Origin: Gigaspora rosea
Lineage: Eukaryota > Glomeromycota > Glomeromycetes > Diversisporales > Gigasporaceae
DNA: 64,000 nt
Reading direction: 5' to 3'
Assembly: GCA_003550325.1 (NCBI GenBank)
Contig: QKWP01000101.1
Location: forward strand, 318,216-382,215
Shown: positions 11,407 to 22,127 of the stretch, piece by piece
How the letters are laid out: every line of letters begins with the position of its first letter
Numbering within the stretch: the first letter of the stretch is position 1
The notes under the pieces: generated by a model
What the model was told of the DNA's origin: nothing
The model's database searches: none
What the model saw: the letters and a program-made list of their open reading frames with translations, nothing else
Program-made: the position numbers and the translations under genes

Positions 11407-12143
11407 TACTACTCAAGATAATTCAGTGACGCATCTTCACTTAGAGAAGTATTAGATATCACTTTATTAGAATTATCTCCTCTTCCCTTCCTTTTTCCTC
11501 CCTCAGATACTTAGTCAATTCCGATTGGTTACATGTTTTAAAACTCATAATCAAAAAAAATACACATATGGTAATTTAAAATGACTAAACCCACTAATAC
11601 AAAAATAAAATAGCCAATCCTTATAACCCAAATTTCGAACATATAAAAAGGTTTTTATTTTTAAAAGTTTGCAAAGATTGTCCCGACTGGATGATGAAAA
11701 CCAGAAAAGCGTCTTATTCAATTCAGTTAATATAAAATCTATATTAAAAAAAAAGCCCTGCCCGCACAATAGTTTGCTGCGCGGCCTGCGTATGTGCCCA
11801 TCCCTAATTATATGTTTATATTGTAATATTGTACTATACAGAATTTGAAATTTTTTACTTAAAGAGCTAAAAGACAAATATTACTTCTATATTATATAAA
11901 GTTGAAATTATCGATCTAATTTGATTTTAAGAATAAAAAAAAATGCAAGCCATTTAAATGAAATAGTCATGTTTCCTTAAACCGACTTGTAAAATATATT
12001 GCTAAATAATTGTATTTAGAGCAAATCTATTATTATTAGTCTTTTTAGCAATTTAAATATATAAATTATTTCTCTACATCATGCATTTTATTACTATATT
12101 AACTATTTGCTGTACGTCCCATTTTAATGCTAATTCTGCTAAT
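11407..12143. other. Intergenic with one hAT-like terminus
   Basis: Near 11745-11812 the minus strand reads TAGGGATGGGCACATACGC followed by GC-rich words, the terminus type shared by several elements in this window; I could not find its partner. The 108-codon minus frame over this region starts at TTG and crosses that terminus, so it is not called as a gene. Confidence 0.45.
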
Positions 12144-13172
12144 TTATCTATTAAACTTATCAACTAAAGATTTTGAATACCAATAGTAAGACTTTTCTTC
12201 ATCAATATTAACACCTAAACCATGTTGGTAGCACCACCCGAGGCTGCACATTCCTCTAGAATTACCACTTTTTACTGATCGTGAATACCATTTAAATGCC
12301 TTTTTTTCATCACATAAAATCCCTATGCCATTTTGATAACATAGTCCAACATTATTTTGCCCATGAGTATTGCCACTTTCTGCTGATTTTAAATACCATT
12401 CAAATGCTTTATTTTCATCTTTATTAATACCTATACCATTTTGATAGCATACTCCAAGATTATTTTGTCCAAATGAGTTACCACCTTTAGCAGATTTTAA
12501 ATACCACTCAAATGCCATCTTTTCGTCTTTAGTAACGTATAGTCCATTTTCATAAGAATATCCAAGATGACATTGTCCACGAGGATTACCATTTTCAGCT
12601 GATTTCTTATACCATTCAAATGCCTTCTTTTTATCTTTGGAAACCCCTATACCTTTTTCATAGCAATATCCAACACTACATTGTCCATTAGAATTTCCAT
12701 TTTCCGCTGACCTCAGATACCACGTAAATGCTTTCTTTTCATCCTTGAAGGTGCCTACGCCATTTTGATAACACCATCCAACATCATTTTGTCCCCGAGG
12801 ATTACCGCCTTCAGCAGATTTAAAATACCATTCAAATGCTTTATTACTATTTTTATCGACTCCTATACCATTTTCATAGCAATATCCAAGATTCCATTGA
12901 CCTTTGGAATTGCCACCTTCTGCAGATTTAAGATACCACTCAAACGCTTTATTTTCATCCTTAACGACGCCCATACCATCCCTATAATATGTTCCTAGCT
13001 TATTTTGTCCATCCGCATTTCCTCTTTCAGCCAATGCAAGATATAATTTAAATGTTCCTTTTTCTACTGTATCTTTATGACATTTACCTAATCTATTTTG
13101 TTCAAAAGATTTGGAGTTTTTTCTTTTTTTTATTTTTTTTATTAACCGTTTTAAAGAATTCATTATATGCAT
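12144..13172 (-). CDS. Sel1-repeat protein (8 repeats)
   Basis: A 342-residue frame starting at a real ATG; a second in-frame Met four codons in is also possible. The leader is strongly basic (residues 7-18, KRLIKKIKKRKN). From about residue 36 follow eight Sel1-like units of 36 residues, consensus KAFEWYLKSAEGGN, GQxNLGYCYENGIGVxKDE, ending in a half unit. EWYLKSAE is closer to classic Sel1 than the YYQKSAE version in the other two Sel1 genes here, so this copy belongs to another branch. Likely a soluble binding scaffold. No kinase sequence follows in the next kilobase on the minus strand. The basic leader resembles that of the 30858-33410 gene. Confidence 0.92.
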   Translation of the reverse strand: MHIMNSLKRLIKKIKKRKNSKSFEQNRLGKCHKDTVEKGTFKLYLALAERGNADGQNKLGTYYRDGMGVVKDENKAFEWYLKSAEGGNSKGQWNLGYCYENGIGVDKNSNKAFEWYFKSAEGGNPRGQNDVGWCYQNGVGTFKDEKKAFTWYLRSAENGNSNGQCSVGYCYEKGIGVSKDKKKAFEWYKKSAENGNPRGQCHLGYSYENGLYVTKDEKMAFEWYLKSAKGGNSFGQNNLGVCYQNGIGINKDENKAFEWYLKSAESGNTHGQNNVGLCYQNGIGILCDEKKAFKWYSRSVKSGNSRGMCSLGWCYQHGLGVNIDEEKSYYWYSKSLVDKFNR

Positions 13173-13823
13173 AACCTTTAAGACTTATAATTCTCAAAAT
13201 GATGTGCAGTATTTATGCGTGTTTTGTCATACGGGACTAACTATAAAACAATTTTCCGTCCAAGCATTAACCATTAGAATTTCAAATTTCATTTCATGAC
13301 CAAGTGACGCAAAAAAAATTCTTTTTTTTTTTTTCTTTTTATGTATTCAATTAATATTAAATCCAAACTTAGCGTCAACAATGAATAGATAACATTATAG
13401 CTGAAAGTTGTCTGATAATGAACTGGTTGTATTTAAAATGTTGAGTAAATATTGTAATACCTTGTCACATGTAGTAAATCACATTTATTTATTGTATACT
13501 AGTACGTACCTATCCATTTTCATGCATGTTATGGGGTTACTCCTAATATATGATGCACAAACTTTTGCTTACCTCCTATCATAGGTGAGCGAAATTTGTG
13601 GATCAATGTATTAAATTACAAAGTGCATATCGTGATTTATTCACAGCAGACGCTATATAATGGCCACTGTTCTATCTAAGAATCCTAGTGAATAATTAAT
13701 AATAATGTATAGTAATTATTAATATTGTAACTTGGCACGTACGTACGCAATATACATATGCAGGTACGGCAAAAAAAAGTCCGTGATCACGTGATTTTAA
13801 CTAATCAAAGCACAAGTTCAGGT
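13173..13823. other. Intergenic upstream of the minus-strand Sel1 gene
   Basis: AT-rich. It must hold the promoter of the gene starting at 13172, but I see no element I can name. A T run lies at 13321-13335. Confidence 0.4.
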
Positions 13824-13831
13824 GTACGAGA

Positions 13832-15055
13832 TTAGGCCCGGATAAGATTTACCCGGGTAACCGTATAAGCATCCCTTAACCGGGTATAGTTATGCTATCC
13901 GGATATCCCGGATAGAAATAAATATACATTACATGAGAATCATGCAGCAATATCAATGGATGAATAAATAACAAGAAATTTATGCCTCGCAAATTTTATT
14001 CTAATATACTGCTTATTAATATCATATCACTAATAATACTTTATCCGGCAAACTCATATAATCATGAAATTATTTCTCCTTGTTATTTTTTCATGTGTTA
14101 TGATGTAAACATGTTTTATTTTAAGTTAAACCTCAGTCGATAACTCCCTACTAATCATGATCATAAATTGTCGATGTTGTAACTGTGGGAGAGACTTGGA
14201 TCAAATTAGCTCAGAGTTAAAGCATAGGTTATGCAGGATTGATGTTCATTAGGGGATTCGGGATTAATGATAGTGGGATATTAAGGAATGTATTTTAGTT
14301 AGTATTCGATCCATAAGGTGTTATTTATTAATTCATGATTCAGGCAGAATTCTTCCTATTCTCTATTAGTTTGGCTGTTATATTTATACATTGTAAAATA
14401 GCCATGGTCGGAAACCATGATCTGATCAAGGTCCGTGGTCTCAAACCAAGATTCACGGTCTTGAGCTCATATCTGTGGTTCTAAACCATGCACAGCCATT
14501 CCATAACAATAGCACTAAAAGTAAGAAATACTATTACAATATAGATAAATATAACAAAGCAAATTTAATACCGGATATTAAATACTTGGCAAATAATACA
14601 GTAATTTGGCTACACGTGCCACTCCGCGGCACGTGTTCATTTGCCAAAATACCGTTATTCGACAATTTTTAATGGGGCATAGTTGGTGACTACAAAGTAG
14701 TTAGTCAAAAGTTGAAGGACTATTAGAATAATTTTTTTTTTTGAAAATATAGTTCTGTGTTTGGATCGTTACTTCGTTGCCTCTATATTTTCTTATACCA
14801 ATTCTGGTTTAAAGGCTGTCTACAATCACATAAAAGGCCAAGTAAAAGTTATGTCCTGGGCAGTAGAAATGAAATTTCCGCTTATACACATAAAACTGAT
14901 TTATACCCTGCGATCTTGATATAGTGACCAGAGTATAAATTCCTATATACTGGTAATTAAAACCGGGTCAGCCAGATCATTTAAGATTAACCGGGTCGTT
15001 ACCCGGGTAAGGGTTTAAGGGTTTCCGGAATTAAATTTTATACCGGGCCTAATCT
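13832..15055. mobile_element. hAT-type element with CCGGGT/CCGGAT word arrays
   Basis: The ends are TTAGGCCCGG and CCGGGCCTAATCT. Subterminal regions repeat ACCCGGGTAA, AACCGGGT and TCCGGAT. Flanks GTACGAGA (13824-13831) and CTACGAGA (15056-15063) match at seven of eight positions, consistent with an old 8-bp hAT duplication. Inside, 14395-14500 is another word cluster (ATGGTCGGAAACCATGATC). No transposase frame; a 65-codon forward frame near 14475 has no recognisable content. Confidence 0.7.
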
Positions 15056-15440
15056 CTACGAGAAAGCGAACCAAACTTTTTATAAATCGTTCATAACTCA
15101 AGATTTTGCTTATAAAACCGCTTAATGCGTTTTAATTAGAAACATTTCTTATCAAATTTTTTGGTATATATAGGAAAATTTTATCATTTTAATTTATTCA
15201 TTTTCTTTTTAAAGCAAATTATTATTTATTATTTGTTTATTTGTTTAAATAGCAATAATTTATGGTTGACTTTAATTTCTTGTTCAAAAAGCAAAGTTTT
15301 ATTTTTGCGCATTTATTTTCTTGTTTAAGTAGCAAATTTTTATTGCTAATTTATTTATTTACTGTATTAAATTTTCTTTTTCAAATTTCTATAGTTTTGG
15401 AGTATTGATATTTTTTCTTTATATTTCTCTTTATTTCAAC
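15056..15440. other. AT-rich spacer
   Basis: AT-rich with repeated TTTATTATTTG-like phrases. No gene. Confidence 0.4.
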
Positions 15441-16351
15441 TAGAGGTTGGAACCGAATTATTGCATCCCAATTTAAAACCGGTTCAACCCGATTCGAATA
15501 TTTTATATTCGTATTTACAGTAATAAAACCGGATTTATCGAATTTAATAAAACCGAAAAAAAAACCGAAAAATCGAATAATAAACGGATTTATCGAATTT
15601 AATAAAACAGAAAAATCGAATTCCAGGAACGTAGCTATGCAGATTACTGCCATCTAGAATAGCGAATTTGCAAATCTTGCATTTACAGGTTTTCATAAAT
15701 TCTGGGACAACTGATAAAACTTGATCAGCCGAATTCGATAAGTTTTTGAATTCGCCGAAATCAAATTCCGATAACACCAAATTCAAAAACTTATCGAATT
15801 CGGCCGAAATAATTTTTATCAGTTGTCCCAGAATTTATGAAAACAGCTGTAATTTTCTGGTGCAGTATATTGATGCTGTATGAGCATACCGGATTTGGTA
15901 TTCATGTTACCCTGTTGTATGTAATATCATATGATGGGAACGAGAATACAAAAACTATTCTCAACAGATTGCCTTAAATACATGAATTCGATTTTGGCCA
16001 AAGTTTAGGCCGGCATTTATCAATAGTAATAACTAACTATATTATAGCAAAATTAGTGTTGGGCAATTTTATTTAGCGTGGATGATTAGCAAAATTTATC
16101 AATTTCGATCCCTTCCGTCCCGGATCTTCTGAATTTTGGTTGCACGACCAATCTATTCCGATTTACGACGTATCAAGCTATCCTAAGCACAGACATTTGG
16201 ACGTTCTAACTACTAGTTATTACAACCGTGAAAACCGGTTTTTTTAAGTTCGGGTTGATTCGGTTTTACGAGTTTATTAAAATCGCAAACCCGAATTACC
16301 CGTTGAAAAATTAAATCCGAATTGTAAAAATAAAACCGGTTCCAACCTCTA
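15441..16351. mobile_element. hAT-like foldback with AACCGG/GATTCG words and a nested element
   Basis: The ends are perfect inverted repeats TAGAGGTTGGAACCG and CGGTTCCAACCTCTA. The arms repeat AAACCGG, CCCGATTCGAAT and ATCGAATTTAATAAAACCG. I could not match 8-bp flanks (ATTTCAAC versus TTTTGGTG), so the target duplication is lost or the ends have moved. The element near 47569 shares the TAGAGGTTGG terminus. The minus-strand frames here (15381-15653, 15544-15786) are array by-products. Confidence 0.7.
15683..15851. mobile_element. Nested MITE, TTTTCATAAATTCTGGGACA family
   Basis: The arms TTTTCATAAATTCTGGGACA and TGTCCCAGAATTTATGAAAA are exact reverse complements, each followed inwards by ACTGATAAAA and AACTTATCGAATTCGGCCGA. 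It sits inside the 15441-16351 element. A related copy lies at 36985-37135, also nested inside a word-array element. Confidence 0.8.
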
Positions 16352-16413
16352 TTTTGGTGATACAAAGCATGTGACTCACTAATGCATGTTATTAAACATT
16401 ACGTATCTATATC

Positions 16414-16838
16414 TAGGGATGTTAAAAGTCTGGTCGGTCTGACTCAACTCTTGACTTGGTCCCAAATCAAGCTTGGGACCAAGTCCCAATAGTTACATAG
16501 TAGTCACATGCAATATTAGATCATATGATAACGATAAAAGAGATAATATATTTTAAGGAATTTCTATTTGCACACTACGTAGTTTATGAAACACAGGTAT
16601 ATAATAAAACCACTCTGAGTTTTAACAAAAAAAATCTACGTAAAAAACTATATCTGGCAATTCTGATTGGTCTGATTATATCACGCCCGCCACAGTCGTT
16701 CATGTGACAGTAATTTTTTGGTAATAATGGTCCCATGTGGTTATTGGGACTTGGTCCTAGGTCTGACTTGGGACCGAGTCCAGATTAAAACTCGATTTAT
16801 GGGTCGAGTCGGACCGTACCGGACTTTTAGCATCCCTA
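16414..16838. mobile_element. hAT-type MITE with 8-bp target duplication
   Basis: The termini are TAGGGATGTTAAAAGTC and GACTTTTAGCATCCCTA. TCTATATC at 16406-16413 is repeated exactly at 16839-16846. The arms repeat GGGACTTGGTCC, GACTTGGGACC and GTCGGTCTGACTC, the word GGTCCCAA being specific to this element. The centre (16500-16730) is plain AT-rich sequence without a gene; the 60-codon frame at 16525 is not supported. Confidence 0.88.
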
Positions 16839-16846
16839 TCTATATC

Positions 16847-17397
16847 TCAGTTAATCTATCCACAAAATATGCATAACAGACGAAAATAGATTTTTTTAAA
16901 AAACCACCTGAAGATGTGAATAAAAATAGCAGGTTCCTTGATTTTTGCATTTCAGCATTGGCATCGATTATTAAGTAATTCGCAGATCGATACGAATCAT
17001 GACGAATTAGCCATGTTTCATGCATCATAAAGTTAGCACATTAGAGCTATGACCCGGCTTTACTTATTTGTGCAGGTAATATAAACTCCTAAAAAGGCAA
17101 CTACCAATCAGTGAGTTCGAATTTTGATCGTCCGGATCATCACGACATGAATTCCGGACACGTGCAGAAGGAAAAAGTGAAAATACACATGTTTAAATCG
17201 ACCCTTGTGCACTAATTAAAAATGTTGAGGGCGAAAGTTTACATATAATGGGCAACTGTCTATGGCTACACCTCTTAAAGTTAACCTCCTAACCCACTTT
17301 GTTTATTTAAATTCCTTTTTTGGGTTGTATTACCGGCACAATAAGTAAATCCTGCGGGTCTGGCTCACCCGACCAGATGGGTCACAGGTTGACCCGG
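16847..17397. other. Intergenic with a GGGTC word cluster
   Basis: No gene. Positions 17355-17397 hold a cluster of GGGTC/GACCC words, possibly the worn arm of another element. The phrase GAGTTCGAATTTTGATC at 17112-17128 resembles a Pol III B box, but no A box fits in front of it. Confidence 0.4.
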
Positions 17398-17872
17398 TGT
17401 TACGATCGGTTGGGAGAGCTTGATAGGCAATTTAGCTTCGATCTTGAACAAATAGTGTTTAAGATCAAATGTTTAAATCGATAAACTAACACACATAATT
17501 TTGGGTTATAAGGTTTCTCTTTATTATTATAACGGATTATTACACTAATACTAAAGATTATTTACAATCATTAACTACTTGTCTGCTATTCTCCTAAGCA
17601 GTAAACCTTTATATGCTTATGAATTTCATCTGGAGACTTAAACTCCACTGAGAGTCTTTCCCTCCTTCCGAGAGTCTATAGACCTTCCGAGAGTTTGTAA
17701 CTCTTTCCGAGAGTTTGTAACTCCTTCCGTGAGTTTGTAACTCCAACATGCTATGACGATCATTCTCATACTATACCCAAATAAGAAAGTAATGGAATAA
17801 TACTAACAATACATACTAATAAAATAATAAAAAGAATAATAAAAATAAAAAAAAAATTTTAAAGTCGTAACA
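17398..17872. mobile_element. Possible solo LTR (fossil)
   Basis: It starts TGTTACGA and ends TCGTAACA, the TG..CA pattern of long terminal repeats, and CCGG stands on both sides as a possible 4-bp target duplication. About 475 bp long. Inside, 17640-17745 is a short tandem array of a 24-bp unit (CCGAGAGTTTGTAACT). There is no coding region, so at most a lone LTR. A MITE of unknown type is the alternative, since the flanks also pair as inverted repeats. Confidence 0.4.
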
Positions 17873-17920
17873 CCGGGTCAGAGCTCTATTAGACATAATA
17901 TTAGGAATTAGGATATTCAA

Positions 17921-18181
17921 TTACCGTAAAAGTTCATATACAAGATCCCCAAAATAGTGGACCCACCATGAATTAAACCCGGATGCGAACCACAGAATCT
18001 TTATTATTAAATGCCAAATAGTTAAAAATGCCTATTATAAATACAAAGTGTGTATGCACTTTAAATTTTTTCTTCTAATGATGTAACCTCTGGGCGAGCA
18101 CTAGACCCCGGGTCTACTAAAAGGTTTAAAAATTGGTGGAATGAAACAGACCCGGGTTTTGTATATGAACTTTTACGGTAA
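17921..18181. mobile_element. MITE with TTACCGTAAAAGTTCATATA termini
   Basis: The left end TTACCGTAAAAGTTCATATA and right end TATATGAACTTTTACGGTAA are perfect inverted repeats. Inwards, ACCCGGGT-type words pair less well. 261 bp, non-coding. Confidence 0.8.
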
Positions 18182-18773
18182 TCTAGTAGTATATTCTCTT
18201 GTTAGGCGTAATCAAAATCTTGTTCCGTGTTTTTAATACCGTAAAACTATATAAACACCGCACTTTCTCGAATTTTTTATCAATGCCATCATCTTAGCTT
18301 TTATTTTAAAGTAATGTTTTTTAATAGCATGTTTAGTGTTGGGCAATTGGACATAAAAAATATAAAACCCCATTCTACCTATTTAGCGAAGGATTGAGAA
18401 ATATGTACTAATCAGATTGAATAACATTCTCAAGTTTTGCAAAATGGCCTAATTAGCTATAAATTATGACAATCAAAAAAGCCAAAAAAAAAGGACCTGA
18501 AACCACCTTGTTTCACGGTTACTCTGATGGTTAAAATAAAAATTCGCGGTTGCCTAGTTAAATTAATTGAAAATCGCAATTATTAACAAATTATCATTAA
18601 ATTCGATAAAAAAATCTGGTTGGTCAGTTTCATCATATTTATTTTTAAAGTAAGCAATTTTTATTTTCCAATTAGTTCCCGATGCACTTTTTATATAATT
18701 ATTAATTATCAATTGTTCCTAGACTATACTGCTATATATAAATAAAACAAAATTTTATTTGTGAAATGGGAAT
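18182..18773. other. Intergenic, nothing recognised
   Basis: AT-rich sequence with no gene and no paired termini that I could find. Confidence 0.4.
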
Positions 18774-19018
18774 AGAATGTCCAGGGGACTGCGGCGGCAA
18801 AATCTGCGTAGAATTTGTATAGAATTCTGCGAGCAGAATAATAAATGATTGGGAAAACATAGTCTATTGTGATAAAATTAGAATTTTCTTTTTGTTGTGA
18901 ATTTGTTGTGAATTTGTTTTTAAAGTATGATATTATTTATATGCCGCCGCAGAATTTGCAAATCTAACGGCATCGCAGCAGAATTTGTCCGTTAAGGCAG
19001 CAACCCCCTGGACATTCT
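18774..19018. mobile_element. MITE with AGAATGTCCAGGGG termini
   Basis: AGAATGTCCAGGGG at the left pairs with CCCCCTGGACATTCT at the right. The arms carry GCAGAATTTG words. About 245 bp, non-coding. Confidence 0.75.
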
Positions 19019-19790
19019 AAATGGAAGATCTCCCTGAACTCCTAATTCTAACAAATTCGATTTTTTCATTTATCCCTGAAATGCGCCATTTTGAAGCTCC
19101 ATAATCGCAATATTTTAATTTATAACCAAATTTGCAAAGAATTTTTGATAGAACGCAGTAAGTAATTTCATATTCAAATTTTTAGATTAAAAATGCATAT
19201 TTATCAATCTTTCAGTCTTATTGAGATAGATCTGCGGTTTTTTACGTGAATGATATTAAAACAATAAAGTCGTGATGCTTATGCTCCTGAAGAATTATAA
19301 TATTACGTATGATATTTGGTATACAATAACATACAGGTTAGCTATCAAGACATGATATTATAATTCCTGACGTAAATTCGTGTAAGAAAAACTTAAATAT
19401 TCATTCCAAATTTTTCCTCTGCTGCACTCATTTGGATTATAATAGGCGGCAGAAAAGTGTAACAATATGGGTAAACCCGTGCTTTTTTATTTACTTATTT
19501 GCGTCGGATTGTTACGTCAGATACCGTGCAATAAAATTGTTATTTTATGGTATATTGAATAACCAGTTACACATTTGGGTGGAAACTGCTCAATACTGCA
19601 AAAAAAGTTTATTTCATCTGACTATAAACGAGTAATATATGAAGGTAGTGACTGTAAAAATTTAGAAAATATTTGTTGGATTTATTGCTATTCGCGTCAA
19701 ATGATTTATGTGAACCCCTATGATTCTGTAATTTGCTATTATTAAAAAATGGTAATATTACAAATGGTTTTTGTAAATCATGTGAATCCC
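19019..19790. other. Intergenic, nothing recognised
   Basis: AT-rich. A 67-codon forward frame near 19432 starts with a non-ATG codon and shows no domain; not called. Confidence 0.4.
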
Positions 19791-19954
19791 ATATAGGCCG
19801 TTGAATTTAATTCTTCGGTTAACATCACCCCCAGTTGAAATCTCCCGATCACTTTATTACATCGACCAATGAAATTGGTCCGCATTTGTTCATTTTGTAC
19901 GTTCGTCTCATTTTACCCAACGTAAATCGAAGAATCAACTGCAGACGGCCATAT
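19791..19954. mobile_element. MITE related to the 2000-2232 element
   Basis: Left TATAGGCCGTTGAATTTAAT then TCTTCGGTTAAC; right AATCGAAGAATCAACTGCAG then ACGGCCATA. The TTCGNTTAAC core and GGCC outer end match the element at 2000-2232. Non-coding. Confidence 0.6.
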
Positions 19955-20085
19955 TATCTTTGTTTGGGGATGCAGGAAATATAAATAATCATGAAAATAA
20001 TTTCAATTTCTACAATCTCACCTAATATGAAGGTCCTACTTGCCCAATACTAGAATTTAAAGTAGATTTTCTAAAACAATGTTAC

Positions 20086-20235
20086 TAGAGCTGCAGACAT
20101 TTAGAAGGTTCAAGGTAGTACGACACTCTTCACGTCATATAAAATTTATATATAATCATATTAAACGACACGTCACATACGTCACGTCAAACGTCATAGT
20201 AAATGTTCATTGATATTCTAATGTCTGCAGCTCTA
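20086..20235. mobile_element. 150-bp hAT-type MITE with perfect 8-bp target duplication
   Basis: AATGTTAC stands at 20078-20085 and again at 20236-20243. The termini TAGAGCTGCAGACATT and AATGTCTGCAGCTCTA are perfect inverted repeats. The interior repeats CACGTCA words. It ends 50 bp before the F-box-like pseudogene. Confidence 0.9.
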
Positions 20236-20285
20236 AATGTTACACTAATTAGTAATTTTCGCTAGATTTTTTGTCTTTGTTAGGG

Positions 20286-21408
20286 ATGTCTAAGCTATAC
20301 ATCCAAAATGAATTACCCACAGAGATTTTAATATTTATCTTTAAGCGTGTAAGGCTCCCTAAAAATTGGCTTTAAGCTGTAGGCGGATAGCAAAATTATC
20401 GAACGACCCTCAAGTGAAAGCAGCATGGATTATTTATCAGTTTGGTGCAGCACACTGTCTGTTTTATGCAATTAAAATAGGGCCTTCATTTTTGGATGTG
20501 ACTGTCGCTCAAGCAATTATCGCTCAAGGATGCATACTTTCCAGATATTTTGTTCAACGGCTTCATATGAATTTTGGTGCTCATGATAATAAGTTAATAG
20601 AACTAAAAATAGCTCATGGTGTAGGCTCATCACAAAAACCACAAACCATTCCTTGGGCTAGTGATTTGCCTATTTCTGTTTATATATTCTTGCTAAAGGC
20701 TGCATCCGACATATATAAGCCAGATTTGTGCTTAAAAGACAACGATATGGAGCTTTTTCATTTTTATACTGGGGGACCGCAGACGATACATTACGCTCCA
20801 CTTGTATTGGCAAAAAATATTGATCAAATAAAAAACCTGATATTACGCTTTAAATTCATTCCATTTCCACTGAGGAACCCTGATAACCTTCCAGAAAATA
20901 ATAATCAGGAGAATATTACACCCGAAGAATATCCTCCAAAAGATATCTTCCGTCAATTAATTACAATAGCAAGATCAGTATTAATATGCAAAGAAACCGT
21001 TAATTTGTGGAAAGAATCGGTTATTATGAAATCTGTCATGACGTAAATGATCTCGTAATGCAAGGGGCACTTCCTATTATGTTCCCTCCGCAACCATCAT
21101 CAAGATGGTCCATGCCCGACATTAAAACTATTAACGCGAGATTAACCGAATTAATCGAAGTCGGTTTTCAATTAACTTATTGTGTAATCCTTGACATCCT
21201 TCTTGTCTTCGAAAAAAGATTAGCGCAAATTGGCAAAATCTTGCTAGAATCGTTCGCAGAAATCAAACACGAATCACTCGTAATTTTATTACATCATTGT
21301 TTAATGGAAACAAATAACCCCAAATTAAATTTTAAAAGTCAACCCGTTTTAAACTTTATGTATAAATTTCTCCCTGACTCTCCTAAACCAAATTTTATTG
21401 CCTTTTAA
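20286..21408 (+). pseudogene. F-box-like conserved Mucoromycota protein, broken copy
   Basis: Three successive frames read as one protein. The first, from ATG 20286, gives an F-box-like start (NELPTEILIFIFKRVRLP, about residues 8-25). The second (from about 20369) has SCRRIAKLSNDPQVKAAW, then AHCLFYAIKIGPSFLDV and NDMELFHFYTGGPQTIHYAP. The third (from about 21013) has RIGYYEICHDVNDLVMQGAL. From memory these blocks lie in one frame in uncharacterised Mucoromycota proteins with an F-box-like start. Two one-base shifts relative to that order, near 20370 and 21012, and an early stop at 21408 indicate a truncated pseudogene. The second shift is in an AAA run, so a read error is possible; introns of a few bases are not. 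F-box proteins normally recruit targets to SCF ubiquitin ligases; this copy probably does nothing. Confidence 0.7.
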
Positions 21409-21713
21409 ATTTTACTTGAATTTCGAAAAATCTGGACATTTTAACATTCATAAATGGCAAAATCTGGATTTAATTAACCGTTATTGGTTTAATTATACAA
21501 AAGTATGTATAAATTATTATCTTAAGTTTAAATGATTAATAGTTATGGCGTTTATAATTTCTTTACAATAAAATTATTATGATATATTATACAGCATTCT
21601 TTTCGATTTTCACCATTTAAAAGGATTACATGCAAACAGGTATAATCTTAATTCTTTGATATTGATCAAATTTTCTTAATAAACATTTAAACCAGATTAA
21701 TCCAAATTTTATA
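21409..21713. other. AT-rich spacer
   Basis: No gene or paired termini. I see no further piece of the upstream F-box-like protein. Confidence 0.4.
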
Positions 21714-21925
21714 TTAATAATTGTCACGGCTGATGCTGAAGTTTTGGGTTTTGATTTGAAACTATAAGCCCTGCTAAAATCCACATATACTCTATAAATA
21801 TGAAATATACACCCAAACCATACCCTAACCCTATAAGACAAAAACGAAAAAAAACATCCAAAAAAAATTCAAAATTTTATATCAAAATAGGTCAAAACTT
21901 CAGCATCAGCCGTGACAATAATTAA
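21714..21925. mobile_element. MITE, TTAATAATTGTCACGG family
   Basis: TTAATAATTGTCACGGCTGA then TGCTGAAGTTTTG at the left pairs with CAAAACTTCAGCATCAGCCG then TGACAATAATTAA at the right. The middle holds ACCCTAACCCTATAAGAC. A worn second copy lies at 48246-48474. Confidence 0.85.
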
Positions 21926-22127
21926 TAAGATTATAATGTGAGCCAATTTGGACTAATATTTATTATGAAAATTAACTTGTCATATATTCAAAGCAATTCT
22001 AGAGTAATTTCTTATTTAATACCAATGATTCAATTTTTTTTTTAAGATAAATCTAATTTAATTTTAATTTAGAATATTTATGATTGAACAAAGAATCTGA
22101 ACATCTTCGGCATTTTCGTCTTACAAC

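Noticed and set aside
11551-11877. 108-codon minus frame
   Set aside because: Starts at TTG and crosses a hAT-like terminus and GC word cluster.
15381-15786. Two overlapping minus frames
   Set aside because: They lie in GATTCG word arrays and a nested palindrome.
17112-17128. B-box-like phrase GAGTTCGAATTTTGATC
   Set aside because: No A box at the right distance and no cloverleaf.
18774-19018. 8-bp target duplication for this MITE
   Set aside because: The flanks AGAATGTC and GACATTCT are inverted, not direct, so they belong to the terminal repeats.
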